Notes: generated from the sequence alone by a model not told the origin. Counted from the first letter of the stretch, positions 44,716 through 52,894 are shown. The stretch: DNA of 64,000 bases from Bosea sp. F3-2 (GCF_008253865.1 NZ_CP042332.1:124001-188000); one strand, 5' to 3'. Program-made: numbers and translations.

Positions 44716-45673
44716 ATGGCGGACCTACGGTCTCGTCGGCGAGCCACGGCGCCTGCTCCGCAGTGCCCTTCTTCATATGTCGGTTCGCTCTGCGCCAGTG
44801 CTCATTATTGGGCTCGGGAGATCTCCACCCTAGGGCACGAGACCCGGCTCATCCCGCCAGCATACGTGAAGCCCTTCGTCCACCGGCAGAAGAATGACAT
44901 GGCCGACGCGCAGGCGATCTGCGAGGCGGCGCAGCGGCCGACGATGCGGTTCGTCACGCCCAAGAGCGCGCAGGCGCAGGGGGCGGCGGTGATCTTCCGC
45001 ACGCGCGACCTTCTGGTGCGCCAGAGAACTCAGCTGATCAACGCGCTGCGCGGCCACCTTGCCGAGTTCGGCTTCATCGTGGCCCAGGGACCCGGCCATG
45101 TGAGCAAGCTCATCGACCTGATTGACGATCCTGCGAGTGACATGCCGGCCGAGGCTCGGCCGGTCCTGGCAATGATCGCCACAAGCTTGCAGATGCTCCA
45201 ATCAAACATCGCAGAGCTCGATCGAAAGATCGCGGCCCGGTCGAAAGATCGCGGCCCGGTCGAAAGCCGATCCTGTCGCAAAGCAGTTGATGACGATCCC
45301 TGGCATCGGACCAATCGCGGCCACAGCCTTGGTGGCATTGGCGCCAGCAGCGCACACCTTTCGACGGGGCAGAGACTTCGCCGCGTGGTTGGGGCTTACC
45401 CCCAAGCAGCATTCCAGTGGTGGTAAGGAGCGTCTGGGCAGGACCACAAAGATGGGCGAACGCAGCCTGCGCAGACTCCTGATCCTGGGCGCAAGCTCGG
45501 CGGTCAAGGTCGCGGCCCGCGACAGATCGCGAGCCAGTCCGGGGCTCGACGGCATGCTGGCACGCAAGCCACGCATGCTGGTGACGGTGGCATTGGCCAA
45601 CAAGATTGCCAGGATCGTCTGGGCGCTCATGGCGCACGGCGGATCCTACAGAGCTCCGACTGCTGCGGCATAG
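44716..45673 (+). pseudogene. IS110-family transposase, frameshifted
   Basis: The main frame gives ASAHYWAREISTLGHETRL, then PPAYVKPFVHRQKNDMADAQ and LVRQRTQLINALRGHLAEFG. At a 19-bp tandem duplication (45222-45259) the frame shifts, and the C-terminal transposase half continues in the next frame as MTIPGIGPIAATALVALAPA and AAWLGLTPKQHSSGGKERLG to about 45670. The N-terminal DEDD part is also damaged. The element is inactive. The sequence to about 45960 looks like its downstream end. Confidence 0.85.
45222..45259. repeat. 19-bp tandem duplication inside the IS110 transposase
   Basis: TCGAAAGATCGCGGCCCGG occurs twice, head to tail, at 45222-45240 and 45241-45259. Removing one unit restores the transposase frame (AARSKADPVAKQLMTIPG). 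The duplication is the cause of the frameshift. Confidence 0.85.
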
Positions 45674-46139
45674 AAGCCGAGGCGGTCAGAGGCGGTCAGG
45701 GAGGCAGGAAGGTCCGAAGAGAGGTATGGCGCAACGGTCAGAAGACGGGGTCGGGAAAACCAGGGAATATGTCCCAGCGCCTCGAGCGCGCGGAAGCGGT
45801 GTGGACCCGACCCGCGATCTCCATACAGGCCAGCGGTCCCGTGAACGGCCGCACCAGTAGGCCGGACACACGGACGCACCTGAACCTGAGCGCCAATCGC
45901 CTCGACAAAAACCTCTTGCATCCGAAGGGGCGTCCACACACGGACATCACGAAGACCCTCGACTACATGAGCCTTCAGTCGAGGGCCTCGACACTTCCAG
46001 GTGGAGGGATGAGGCGATCATCGTTGCGGTGGAGGCTACTCGCGCTCGCGGCTGGCGCCTTGACGGAACTCGTCGGCCGTCTGGTCGAGATCAGCCACTA
46101 AATTTCTAAGTGTCTGGCCGATCACGTTAATCGGACGAT

Positions 46140-46519
46140 TCTGAGCCGTAATGCAGCTCAGAATGAGCCACATATTCAGATTCAAACCTCCGATTCCATT
46201 GAATCTGAACCGGCTCTCCAAGAAGGCCGGGAGGACGCTTCAAGCAATCCTTCCCGCGATGCGCCCTCCCCGATGTCCGGTGCTCTGCCAGTGCCTGACA
46301 CTCCATCGAGTAAGCCGCTCCCGTTTGATCGACGTGATGGGCGAGGTCGACGCCGTCATTACCGTGGTCATGATCCAGGAAAAGGGCGACGCCATCCGAT
46401 CACCAGGCGGCTACCTGCGACAGCTCACGCAGAAGAGGAAAGCCGGCGCGTATGCGATCGGACCGATGCTGATGGCGCTCTTCAATTCTCAGCTCAAATC
46501 CAGCGCCCGCGCTGCTTAG
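46140..46519 (+). pseudogene. Second repC, 3'-terminal remnant
   Basis: The last part reads MGEVDAVITVVMIQEKGDAI, then SPGGYLRQLTQKRKAGAYAI and GPMLMALFNSQLK, which matches the end of the intact RepC (MGETEASIVVAAILQRGDAI, SAGGYLRGLTRKA, GPMLMALIGSRR). An upstream frame reads AQNEPHIQIQTSDSIESEPA, matching the linker of the intact RepC with a frameshift near 46340. The initiator domain is gone. It is a relic of another repABC replicon, diverged from the intact one. Confidence 0.8.
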
Positions 46520-46538
46520 CCATCCCGAGGTTCACCTC

Positions 46539-46766
46539 ATGACACTCAGCAACCAGAATGGTGCCCGCTGCTCTGACGGGGTTATCTGCGTCGCCTTCCG
46601 CAGTCGCTGCCTTGCGCCGGCGCCTGTACCAGATCCCGTCGTTCCGACGATCGCAAGGCTCTCCGCCTTCATCAGCAAGGAGGCCGGCTGCAGCGTCGAA
46701 GCGGCCAATGACATCCTTGAGGTGCTGATGGAGGTTTTCGGCGTCAACGAGACCCAGCTCTCATAA
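46539..46766 (+). CDS. Hypothetical small protein
   Basis: A 75-residue protein (MTLSNQNGARCSDGVICVAF at the start, VPTIARLSAFISKEAGCSVE, then AANDILEVLMEVFGVNETQL). The second half looks like two helices. No domain is recognised. It begins 19 bp after the repC remnant stop and may have belonged to that older replicon. Confidence 0.45.
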   Translation: MTLSNQNGARCSDGVICVAFRSRCLAPAPVPDPVVPTIARLSAFISKEAGCSVEAANDILEVLMEVFGVNETQLS

Positions 46767-46779
46767 CGCGCGGGGCAAA

Positions 46780-47019
46780 TCACGCGAGACGCTCGCGATA
46801 GCCGCGTCGGCGCTTCCGATGGAGCCAAGCATCCAAGGCGACCTTCGCGGCTGCCTCATCCGGATGGATATCTATCCTGCTCCCGCCTTGGTGGCCTATC
46901 CGGCCCCACTGGCGAACGAGGCTCATCTCGCCCCACAAGGTCGGTTCGATCGACAGGACATAGTACCGCTGCATGTTCTGTGAGGGCTCAATACGGTCGA
47001 GAACGACTAGGTGGAGCAT
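46780..47019 (-). CDS. WGR-domain protein (complete copy)
   Basis: A 79-residue protein starting MLHLVVLDRIEPSQNMQRYY and including SIEPTLWGEMSLVRQWGRIG, the WGR motif, then DEAAAKVALDAWLHRKRRRG. WGR domains are found in poly(ADP-ribose) polymerases and MolR-type bacterial proteins, and stand-alone WGR proteins are common on plasmids of this order; a nucleic-acid binding role is likely but unproven. Its coding sequence overlaps the first unit of the 298-bp tandem duplication. Confidence 0.8.
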   Translation of the reverse strand: MLHLVVLDRIEPSQNMQRYYVLSIEPTLWGEMSLVRQWGRIGHQGGSRIDIHPDEAAAKVALDAWLHRKRRRGYRERLA

Positions 47020-47436
47020 GGGGCATGGCCGATTGACAGGTGCCCAAGAATCATCGGTAGGTCGACGCCGGTCCAACGCATTTTAAGAATCAATGGGCGC
47101 GAACGGATTCCCGATTGGAATGGTCGGCCTATTCCCGCACCTTCGCGGCTGCCTCATCCGGATGGATATCTATCCTGCTCCCGCCTTGGTGGCCTATCCG
47201 GCCCCACTGGCGAACGAGGCTCATCTCGCCCCACAAGGTCGGTTCGATCGACAGGACATAGTACCGCTGCATGTTCTGTGAGGGCTCAATACGGTCGAGA
47301 ACGACTAGGTGGAGCATGGGGCATGGCCGATTGACAGGTGCCCAAGAATCATCGGTAGGTCGACGCCGGTCCAACGCATTTTAAGAATCAATGGGCGCGA
47401 ATGGATTCCCGATTGGAATGGTCGGCCTATTCCCGC
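46841..47436. repeat. 298-bp tandem duplication
   Basis: Bases 46841-47138 are repeated head to tail at 47139-47436 with apparently one base difference (near 47104/47402). The unit contains most of the WGR-domain gene and its upstream region. The high identity implies a recent event. It lies directly before the repA control region. Confidence 0.9.
47129..47317 (-). pseudogene. WGR-domain gene, second copy truncated at the duplication junction
   Basis: Identical to the first copy from MLHLVVLDRIEPS through DEAAAKV, but at the junction the frame ends as RE-stop, so the C-terminal DAWLHRKRRRG part is lost. The promoter and start are duplicated, so a 62-residue product could still be made; it keeps the WGR core. 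Confidence 0.8.
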
Positions 47437-47483
47437 ACCTAAACATCGACAAGCTTACTTCGTTCTACGGCACTACAGCTGCT

Positions 47484-47505
47484 GAATTGACAGCTGTACG
47501 GAAAT
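47484..47505. promoter_or_regulatory. parS-like partition repeat, copy 1
   Basis: A 22-base block containing TTGACAGCTGTACGG occurs identically here and at 48922-48943, on the two sides of repA. Its centre ACAGCTGT is palindromic and resembles the GTTNNCNGCNGNNAAC parS pattern of repABC plasmids only partly. It is the best candidate for a RepB-binding centromere site or RepA/RepB operator. The rest of 47441-47713 is AT-richer and has no gene. Confidence 0.5.
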
Positions 47506-47660
47506 CGAAATTCGCTTGTGGTATCAAGGTGTTCTGGCGAGCTATGCCTCGTATTTTGACAGCCCAGCCGCCGGGGCTACGTGTTTACTTCTCGTTAACG
47601 CAAAATTGGTTGCCGCCTTTGTCGAATCAGGCATAATTCACGCTTGAAATTACCATTGCT

Positions 47661-47691
47661 CCGGAAAAGCGTCACTGTTCCGGAAAAGCGT
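47661..47691. repeat. 12-bp direct repeats before repA
   Basis: CCGGAAAAGCGT occurs at 47661-47672 and 47680-47691, ending 22 bp before the repA start. The position suits a promoter-proximal operator for RepA autoregulation. Confidence 0.45.
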
Positions 47692-47713
47692 TATTCCGAT
47701 AGGCGGACACCGG

Positions 47714-48916
47714 ATGAACTTCGCGAACATCAGCGATGATGCTGGCAAGCTTTTTCATGAGATCATCCTCCAGCAGGGGGAGCTGATCTCTGAAAAGCTC
47801 AATCTGCTGCGTATCGAGCACTATCCACCAAATGCAACGAGGAGCTTGCGACAGTTCGCGCTGGGCGAAGTGGCGTATTTTCTGGGCGTCACCCCGTCGA
47901 ATGTTAAAAAGCTCCACCTGGAAGGAAAAGGGCCGACGCCCACAACCACCTCCTCTGGCCGCAGGACGTACACTGCCGAGCAGATGCTGGAGCTCAGGCA
48001 GTACCTCGATCGCCACGGGCGATCGGGGGTCAAGAAGTACGTGCCGCACCGCCGTCCGGGCGAGCCGCTGCAGGTTATCTCCGTCGTGAACTTCAAGGGC
48101 GGCAGCGGCAAGACGACGACGGCCGCCCACCTGGCGCAGTATCTCGCGCTCACTGGCCACCGCGCTCTTGCGATTGATCTCGATCCGCAGGCGTCGCTGT
48201 CAGCTCTTCACGGGATCCAGCCGGAACTCGACAAGAACCCCTCGCTTTACGATTGCCTGAAGTACACGGCCGATCGGGTTCCGATCTCGCACGTGATCCG
48301 GCCTACCAACTTCCCGGGCCTGGACATCGTGCCAGCGAACCTGGAACTCCAGGAGTACGAGTACGACACGCCGATGGCGGCCCAGAAGACAGTCGAGGGG
48401 AAGCAATTCTTCTTGCGGTTAAGCGGGGTGCTGAAGGAGGTCGACGACCGCTACGATGTCGTTGTCGTCGACTGCCCGCCTCAGCTCGGCTATCTTACGC
48501 TGACGGCGCTTACTGCATCTACCTCGGTGATCATTACGATCCACCCGCAGATGCTCGACGTCATGTCGATGAGCCAATTCCTTCTGATGCTTGGAGGAAT
48601 CCTCGGCTCGATCGTGGGGCACGGCGCCGACGTCCGCCTGAAATGGTTCCGCTATCTGGTCACGCGATATGAACCGATGGATGGGCCCCAGGCCCAGATG
48701 GTTGGCTTCATGCAGGCGATGTTCCCAAAATTTATGCTCGCGAGCCCGATGCTGAAGTCCACAGCCATCGCGGACGCCGGCATTACGAACCAGTCGCTAT
48801 ACGAACTCGATCGGTCCCAGTTCACTCGCGAAACCTATGACCGGGCGATCGGATCCCTCAACTCTGTCAACGAGGAAATCCGTTCCCTCATGCACGATGC
48901 ATGGGGGCGGAGATGA
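47714..48916 (+). CDS. repA: RepA, ParA-type partition ATPase of the repABC replicon
   Basis: A 400-residue partition ATPase that, with RepB, segregates plasmid copies and represses the operon. An N-terminal helical DNA-binding part (about residues 1-110, including LRQFALGEVAYFLGVTPSNV) precedes the deviant Walker A motif FKGGSGKTTTAAHLAQYLA (about 127-145), then DLDPQASLSALHG and the Walker B region VVVVDCPPQLGYLTLTAL. Length and order are as in rhizobial RepA. It is the first gene of the operon; the 22-base parS-like repeat lies before and after it. Confidence 0.96.
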   Translation: MNFANISDDAGKLFHEIILQQGELISEKLNLLRIEHYPPNATRSLRQFALGEVAYFLGVTPSNVKKLHLEGKGPTPTTTSSGRRTYTAEQMLELRQYLDRHGRSGVKKYVPHRRPGEPLQVISVVNFKGGSGKTTTAAHLAQYLALTGHRALAIDLDPQASLSALHGIQPELDKNPSLYDCLKYTADRVPISHVIRPTNFPGLDIVPANLELQEYEYDTPMAAQKTVEGKQFFLRLSGVLKEVDDRYDVVVVDCPPQLGYLTLTALTASTSVIITIHPQMLDVMSMSQFLLMLGGILGSIVGHGADVRLKWFRYLVTRYEPMDGPQAQMVGFMQAMFPKFMLASPMLKSTAIADAGITNQSLYELDRSQFTRETYDRAIGSLNSVNEEIRSLMHDAWGRR

Positions 48917-48921
48917 CCGCC

Positions 48922-48943
48922 GAATTGACAGCTGTACGGAAAT
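48922..48943. promoter_or_regulatory. parS-like partition repeat, copy 2
   Basis: Second identical copy of the 22-base block at 47484-47505, six bases after the repA stop and 49 bases before the repB start. parS sites between repA and repB are known in repABC plasmids. Confidence 0.5.
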
Positions 48944-48991
48944 TGAAATCGGCTCACCAATTCAACGCTTTACGCGGAGCTAGTGTCTAAA

Positions 48992-49993
48992 ATGGCGCGT
49001 AAGAACCTGCTCATCAGGGCAATGGAAAGTCCGGTGGAGGTCCCGGACATTCCGGCATTGCCTATCCAGGATGCTCGGTCGCTGTACGCGAACCGCGGCG
49101 CCTCGCGCGCCATGAAGCAATCAATCGAAGAAATGGCCGACCAGGCCAAACTCATCGCCGACGGCGAAGTCGTCGTTGAGCTCGACCCGGACCTCGTTGA
49201 TGGCTCATTCGTCTCAGACCGCATCGAGGACGACGAGGTCGAGTTCGCGCTGCTCAAGGAAGGCATTGAGAAGGAGGGGCAACTCCAGCCGATCCTTGTC
49301 CGGCCTCATCCTGAGGTAGCCGGCCGGCATATGATTGTCTTCGGCCATCGCCGGCATCGCGCCGCGAAGGAACTGGGAAAGCGGGTCCGGGCCATTATCC
49401 GGTCACTGGACGACGTCGCCCATATCGTAGCGCAAGGGCAGGAAAACGCGCGCCGGGCCAACCTGTCGTTCATCGAGAAGGCCCGGTTTGCAGACAGCCT
49501 ACGCCAGCTCGGCCATAACAGGCAGACGATCATGGCGGCTGTTAGCGTCGACGAGACGGTGGTAGCCCGGATGTTTAGCATCATCGACGTCGTGCCAAAG
49601 GATGTCGTCGAAGCCCTTGGCGCTGCTAGGGCCGTCGGCCGGCCGCGTTGGGAGGAGCTGAAGAAGCTTATTGCCCATCCAACGAAGGGCGAGACAGCGA
49701 GCGCTATCGTGCGCTCGGAAGAATTCAGTCACACGCCGATCCCCGACAGGTTCAGCTTCCTCGTCGAGAGGATCAAGAAGGCGCATAAGGCCCCCCAGCA
49801 GAGGAGGGCGGCTGAAGGCCTATGGGCGCCGAGCGACAACCGTGTCGCCGCCAGCTACCGGAACACCGGCCGCACATTCAGCCTCTCGCTCAAGTCCAAG
49901 GACGCGGGCGAGTTCGGCAACTTCATTTCGAGTAACCTGGAGAAGCTCTATCGCGACTTCAGGGAAACGAAAGACCGCAACCAAGGAGATTGA
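48992..49993 (+). CDS. repB: RepB, ParB-type partition protein
   Basis: A 333-residue centromere-binding protein. The N-terminus MARKNLLIRAMESPVEVPDI is typical of RepB; the ParB/sulfiredoxin-like domain shows QLQPILVRPHPEVAGRHMIV, FGHRRHRAAKELGKRVRAII and the region QENARRANLSFIEKARFADS; a helix-turn-helix follows (about residues 165-200). GTG 48983 is an alternative start, but GGAG is better spaced for ATG 48992. It binds parS and works with RepA in segregation. The gene is followed by the antisense RNA region before repC. Confidence 0.95.
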   Translation: MARKNLLIRAMESPVEVPDIPALPIQDARSLYANRGASRAMKQSIEEMADQAKLIADGEVVVELDPDLVDGSFVSDRIEDDEVEFALLKEGIEKEGQLQPILVRPHPEVAGRHMIVFGHRRHRAAKELGKRVRAIIRSLDDVAHIVAQGQENARRANLSFIEKARFADSLRQLGHNRQTIMAAVSVDETVVARMFSIIDVVPKDVVEALGAARAVGRPRWEELKKLIAHPTKGETASAIVRSEEFSHTPIPDRFSFLVERIKKAHKAPQQRRAAEGLWAPSDNRVAASYRNTGRTFSLSLKSKDAGEFGNFISSNLEKLYRDFRETKDRNQGD

Positions 49994-49997
49994 ACGC

Positions 49998-50049
49998 AAA
50001 AGAAAACGCCCCCGAAACGGCTGTTCCGAGAGCGCTCTCTGTCTTAAGC
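49998..50049 (-). ncRNA. Antisense counter-transcribed RNA (ctRNA) of the repABC operon
   Basis: On the minus strand between repB and repC a promoter TTGACG (50084-50079), 17-base spacer, GATTCT (50061-50056) is followed by about 50 bases ending in a stem of ten pairs (some G-U) with loop AGCC (50032-50009) and a U-rich tail (TTTTCTTTT). This matches the 50-60 nt ctRNAs that block RepC synthesis and determine incompatibility in repABC plasmids. The start point is estimated from the promoter. Confidence 0.75.
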
Positions 50050-50149
50050 AAACTGAGAATCGCACTTCCTCGAATCACCGTCAAGAGTCTCGCGAGAGAT
50101 TTGCGCCATTCGGCGAGCGGATTTCTTTTGCCTGAATAGGGCAAAGGAC

Positions 50150-51379
50150 ATGGAACCACGGCTATCAACGACGCCCTTTGGGCGGCGGACGCTGACGCTT
50201 GCCCATGTGGCGAGCCAGGCGCTCGCAAAGGAGCGGCCGCCCGAGAAGGCGGTCCACAAATGGAATCTGTTTCGGGACATTTGCACGGCCAAGGCTCCGC
50301 TCGGCGTGAATGAACGCGCCCTGGCAGTGCTCGACGCTTTGCTGACCTTCCACCCGGAGACCGTTCTGACGGGCGAGCAGCTCGTCGTCTTCCCGTCGAA
50401 CCAGCAGCTGGCGCTACGGGCCCACGGCATGTCGCCAGCGACGCTCCGCCGCCACCTGGCTGTGCTCGTCGACGCCGGCCTGATCATCCGCCGCGATAGT
50501 CCGAACGGGAAGCGCTACGCTCGCAAGGGTAGGGGAGGGGACATCGAGCTCGCCTTCGGCTTCGATCTGTCGCCGTTGGTTGTACGATCCGCGGAGATCG
50601 AGAGATCAGCCGAGGACGTCAGGCTCGAGGAGCGAGCCCTGAAGCTCGTGCGCGAGCGCATCACCATCTGCCGGCGGGACATCGCCAAGATGATCGCGAC
50701 AGCGATGGAGGAGGGCGTTCCGGCCCACCAGGTGGGGCAGGGACCTTCGACCTGGCAGGAGATCCACGCCCTGTATCGTTCAATAATTGGCAGGATTCCA
50801 CGGACCGCTCCACGCGAGATCCTGGAGCCGATTGCCGACGAGCTGTCGATGCTGGCCGACGAAATCCTCAACCTTCTGGAAATTCACACAAAAGCTCAGA
50901 ATTTAAGCGGCAATGAGTCTCATTCTGAGCGGCACAAACAGAATTCAAAACCAGATCTCCCTACTGCTCTTGAACCTCGCTTTCCAGAAAGCAGGGGGAT
51001 CGAAGTCGAGATTGATCCGGAACCAGTGAGGAAGCCAGAAAAGGCATTCCCGCTGGGGATGGTCCTCGATGCCTGCCCAGATATCATCGATTACGCCCGC
51101 GGCGGAATTTCCAACTGGCGAGACTTCCTCGCTGCAGCCGCGATGGTGCGATCGATGCTCGGAATTAGTCCGAGCGCCTGGTTCGACGCGCAGAGTGCGA
51201 TGGGCGAAACAGAGGCTTCGATCGTGGTCGCGGCGATCCTGCAGCGCGGCGACGCGATTTCCAGCGCCGGCGGTTATTTGCGTGGCCTGACACGGAAGGC
51301 GGAAACCAACGAGTTCTCAATCGGGCCGATGCTGATGGCGCTGATTGGAAGCCGTCGGCGTGAGCCGAGACGGGCGTAG
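50150..51379 (+). CDS. repC: RepC, replication initiator of the repABC replicon
   Basis: A 409-residue initiator that binds the origin, usually located inside its own gene. RepC marks are TTPFGRRTLTLAHVASQALA at the start, then KWNLFRDICTAKAPLGVNER and LRAHGMSPATLRRHLAVLVD (winged helix) with the IRRDSPNGKRYARKG loop; the C-terminal part carries GMVLDACPDIIDYARGGISN and the end shared with the repC remnant at 46140-46519. AT-rich bases within the gene (about 50880-50960, rich in AATTCA) could be part of the origin. Its synthesis is controlled by the antisense RNA just upstream. Confidence 0.96.
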   Translation: MEPRLSTTPFGRRTLTLAHVASQALAKERPPEKAVHKWNLFRDICTAKAPLGVNERALAVLDALLTFHPETVLTGEQLVVFPSNQQLALRAHGMSPATLRRHLAVLVDAGLIIRRDSPNGKRYARKGRGGDIELAFGFDLSPLVVRSAEIERSAEDVRLEERALKLVRERITICRRDIAKMIATAMEEGVPAHQVGQGPSTWQEIHALYRSIIGRIPRTAPREILEPIADELSMLADEILNLLEIHTKAQNLSGNESHSERHKQNSKPDLPTALEPRFPESRGIEVEIDPEPVRKPEKAFPLGMVLDACPDIIDYARGGISNWRDFLAAAAMVRSMLGISPSAWFDAQSAMGETEASIVVAAILQRGDAISSAGGYLRGLTRKAETNEFSIGPMLMALIGSRRREPRRA

Positions 51380-51457
51380 GTTGCCCGCTGATGACATGCG
51401 AGGACCGTAGCCGGCACAATTCTGGTACAACGAGTACTTAGCGACGAGGAATGCACG

Positions 51458-51946
51458 ATGGCTTGGAAACCACCCGCGCCGATCGACACCAGCCCCGAGG
51501 ATCGGGCGCGCGTGAGCGGCCCAGGGATGCGGGCCTTTCTGAATATCGCGCGAGTTTGGGAGCTCGACTTTGCCGAGGTGCGAAAGCTCCTGGGCATGCC
51601 GGCGGCGGCCGAGTTTCAGACTTGGTACGACGCTGCCCGCGGCGAGGAGCCGCTGACCCTTGAAACCGACGTCCTGCTGCGGATCTCGGCTGTCCTCGGC
51701 GTCTATCAGTCCCTCCGCGTCCTATACGGATCAGAGCATGAGGGCGCGGGATGGCTCCGAGGCGTCAATCGTGCAAACCCCTTCAACGGCAAACCGCCGA
51801 TGGAGCTGGTGCTGTCGGGCTTTGAACCTGGTCTGATGGATGTACGCCGCTACTTGCTCGCCAAGGAACACGGGGCTGGCGAGGCCCCGAACGAGATCGA
51901 CAGGGACTTTAGGCCCTATACAGATGCCGATTTGATTTGGAGATGA
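51458..51946 (+). CDS. Xre/MbcA/ParS-type antitoxin (orphan)
   Basis: A 162-residue protein with the Xre/MbcA/ParS toxin-binding domain: ETDVLLRISAVLGVYQSLRV (residues about 68-87), then GWLRGVNRANPFNGKPPMEL and the C-terminal MDVRRYLLAKEHG. Such proteins neutralise RES-domain toxins that degrade NAD+. No RES gene follows; the next bases up to 52140 have no matching frame. It may be a solitary antitoxin acting against a toxin elsewhere, or a leftover. It lies 79 bp after repC. Confidence 0.8.
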   Translation: MAWKPPAPIDTSPEDRARVSGPGMRAFLNIARVWELDFAEVRKLLGMPAAAEFQTWYDAARGEEPLTLETDVLLRISAVLGVYQSLRVLYGSEHEGAGWLRGVNRANPFNGKPPMELVLSGFEPGLMDVRRYLLAKEHGAGEAPNEIDRDFRPYTDADLIWR

Positions 51947-52140
51947 TCGGCGTTACGAGCGGCATTGAGAAAGAACGAACCGCGGCTTGCCAAAATGTCT
52001 GTTGAAATCGAGCCCGATCTGTAATCGATCACGGGCATATCCTCAATTTCATCAGATTGCCGCTGTCCAAGGCGTTGGAACTGTGCTCCTGCGGTTCACG
52101 CTCGCCTCGCAGCCTCGTTCATTCGTCGAGAGGAATATTC

Positions 52141-52347
52141 GTGTTTCAAATCAAGGCCATGGTCCGCGGCAGCAAAGTCAGTGAGCGAGCTCCAACTGCG
52201 ACAGAGGCACTCCGGCGGTTCAAGGATATCCAGACGCGCGCCGGTGTGACTGCCTGCTCGATCATGAAGGCCGGTGTCTTGGTCGCTCCGGCCGAGCTTC
52301 TCAGCGCCGCGACGGTCGAAGACATGCGGGCGAAGTCGGGGCTGTAA
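52141..52347 (+). CDS. Short protein of unknown family, paralogue of 53278-53454
   Basis: A 68-residue frame from GTG 52141 (GAGAGGA upstream) or ATG 52159: MVRGSKVSERAPTATEALRR, then FKDIQTRAGVTACSIMKAGV and VAPAELLSAATVEDMRAKSG. A clear relative with about half of the residues identical lies at 53278-53454, on the other side of the toxin-antitoxin pair. No domain is recognised. The stretch 52348-52640 after it holds no gene but a 12-bp inverted repeat. Confidence 0.55.
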   Translation: MFQIKAMVRGSKVSERAPTATEALRRFKDIQTRAGVTACSIMKAGVLVAPAELLSAATVEDMRAKSGL

Positions 52348-52466
52348 TACGTGGTTGGGCGGAGCCACGCCGTTCGCCAGCCGAGCGATCTCGTTCGCAA
52401 CTCGACGCCTTCGTTTGGGCGTCGGCAGCAGTGTGCCGAGGCAAGGCGGACTGGCGGGGATGAACA

Positions 52467-52507
52467 CAGGGCATAGCGTTGAAAGTACGCTAAACGACGC
52501 TATGCCC
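52467..52507. repeat. 12-bp perfect inverted repeat
   Basis: AGGGCATAGCGT and ACGCTATGCCCT face each other across 17 bases in a gene-free stretch. It could be a terminator without T-run, a recombination site, or a small mobile-element end. Confidence 0.5.
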
Positions 52508-52645
52508 TCGAATATGCTACATCGAGGATCGTCAGCGGGTTAGGTCCTGCTGATTGGGAGTCACACGGCCCGATCCGAGAGCGGGGAGGGGGATTGGACA
52601 CCCCAAAAATCCGTTCCGGCTTGCACGAGGAAAGGAAAATCCTTA

Positions 52646-52666
52646 CTGTAAGGAATTTCCTTACAG
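52646..52666. promoter_or_regulatory. Autoregulatory operator of the toxin-antitoxin operon
   Basis: CTGTAAGGAA, one T, TTCCTTACAG: a perfect 21-bp palindrome ending nine bases before the antitoxin start. AbrB-type antitoxins usually bind such sites in their own promoter. Confidence 0.75.
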
Positions 52667-52675
52667 GAGATCCTC

Positions 52676-52894
52676 ATGATCACAAGCAAGCTGACAAGCA
52701 AGGCACAGACGACAATTCCGCAGCCAATCCGGGCGGCCCTTCGTCTACGCGAGGGCGACGAGATCGCATATAGCATCGAGGGCGACGCGGTTGTGATCCG
52801 CAAGGCCACGGTCCCGCTGCCGGCCGAAGATCCGTTTGGGACGTTCAGTGAGTGGGACAGCGAAGCCGACCGGAGGGCCTATGCCGACCTCTGA
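52676..52894 (+). CDS. AbrB/MazE-family antitoxin
   Basis: A 72-residue antitoxin. The N-terminal swapped-hairpin DNA-binding domain reads SKLTSKAQTTIPQPIRAALR, LREGDEIAYSIEGDAVVIRK; the acidic tail (FSEWDSEADRRAYADL) would bind the toxin. It overlaps the toxin gene by 14 bases, so both are made from one transcript, and the palindrome at 52646-52666 lies in its promoter. Role: neutralises the PemK/MazF-type toxin and represses the operon. Confidence 0.92.
   Translation: MITSKLTSKAQTTIPQPIRAALRLREGDEIAYSIEGDAVVIRKATVPLPAEDPFGTFSEWDSEADRRAYADL

Noticed and set aside
46841..47436. Possible iteron array or CRISPR.
   Set aside because: There are only two units of 298 bp without spacers, and the unit contains a gene; it is a tandem duplication.
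47391..47636. Plus-strand 81-codon frame after the duplication.
   Set aside because: It spans the duplication end and the parS-like region, has no conserved features, and probably is not a gene.
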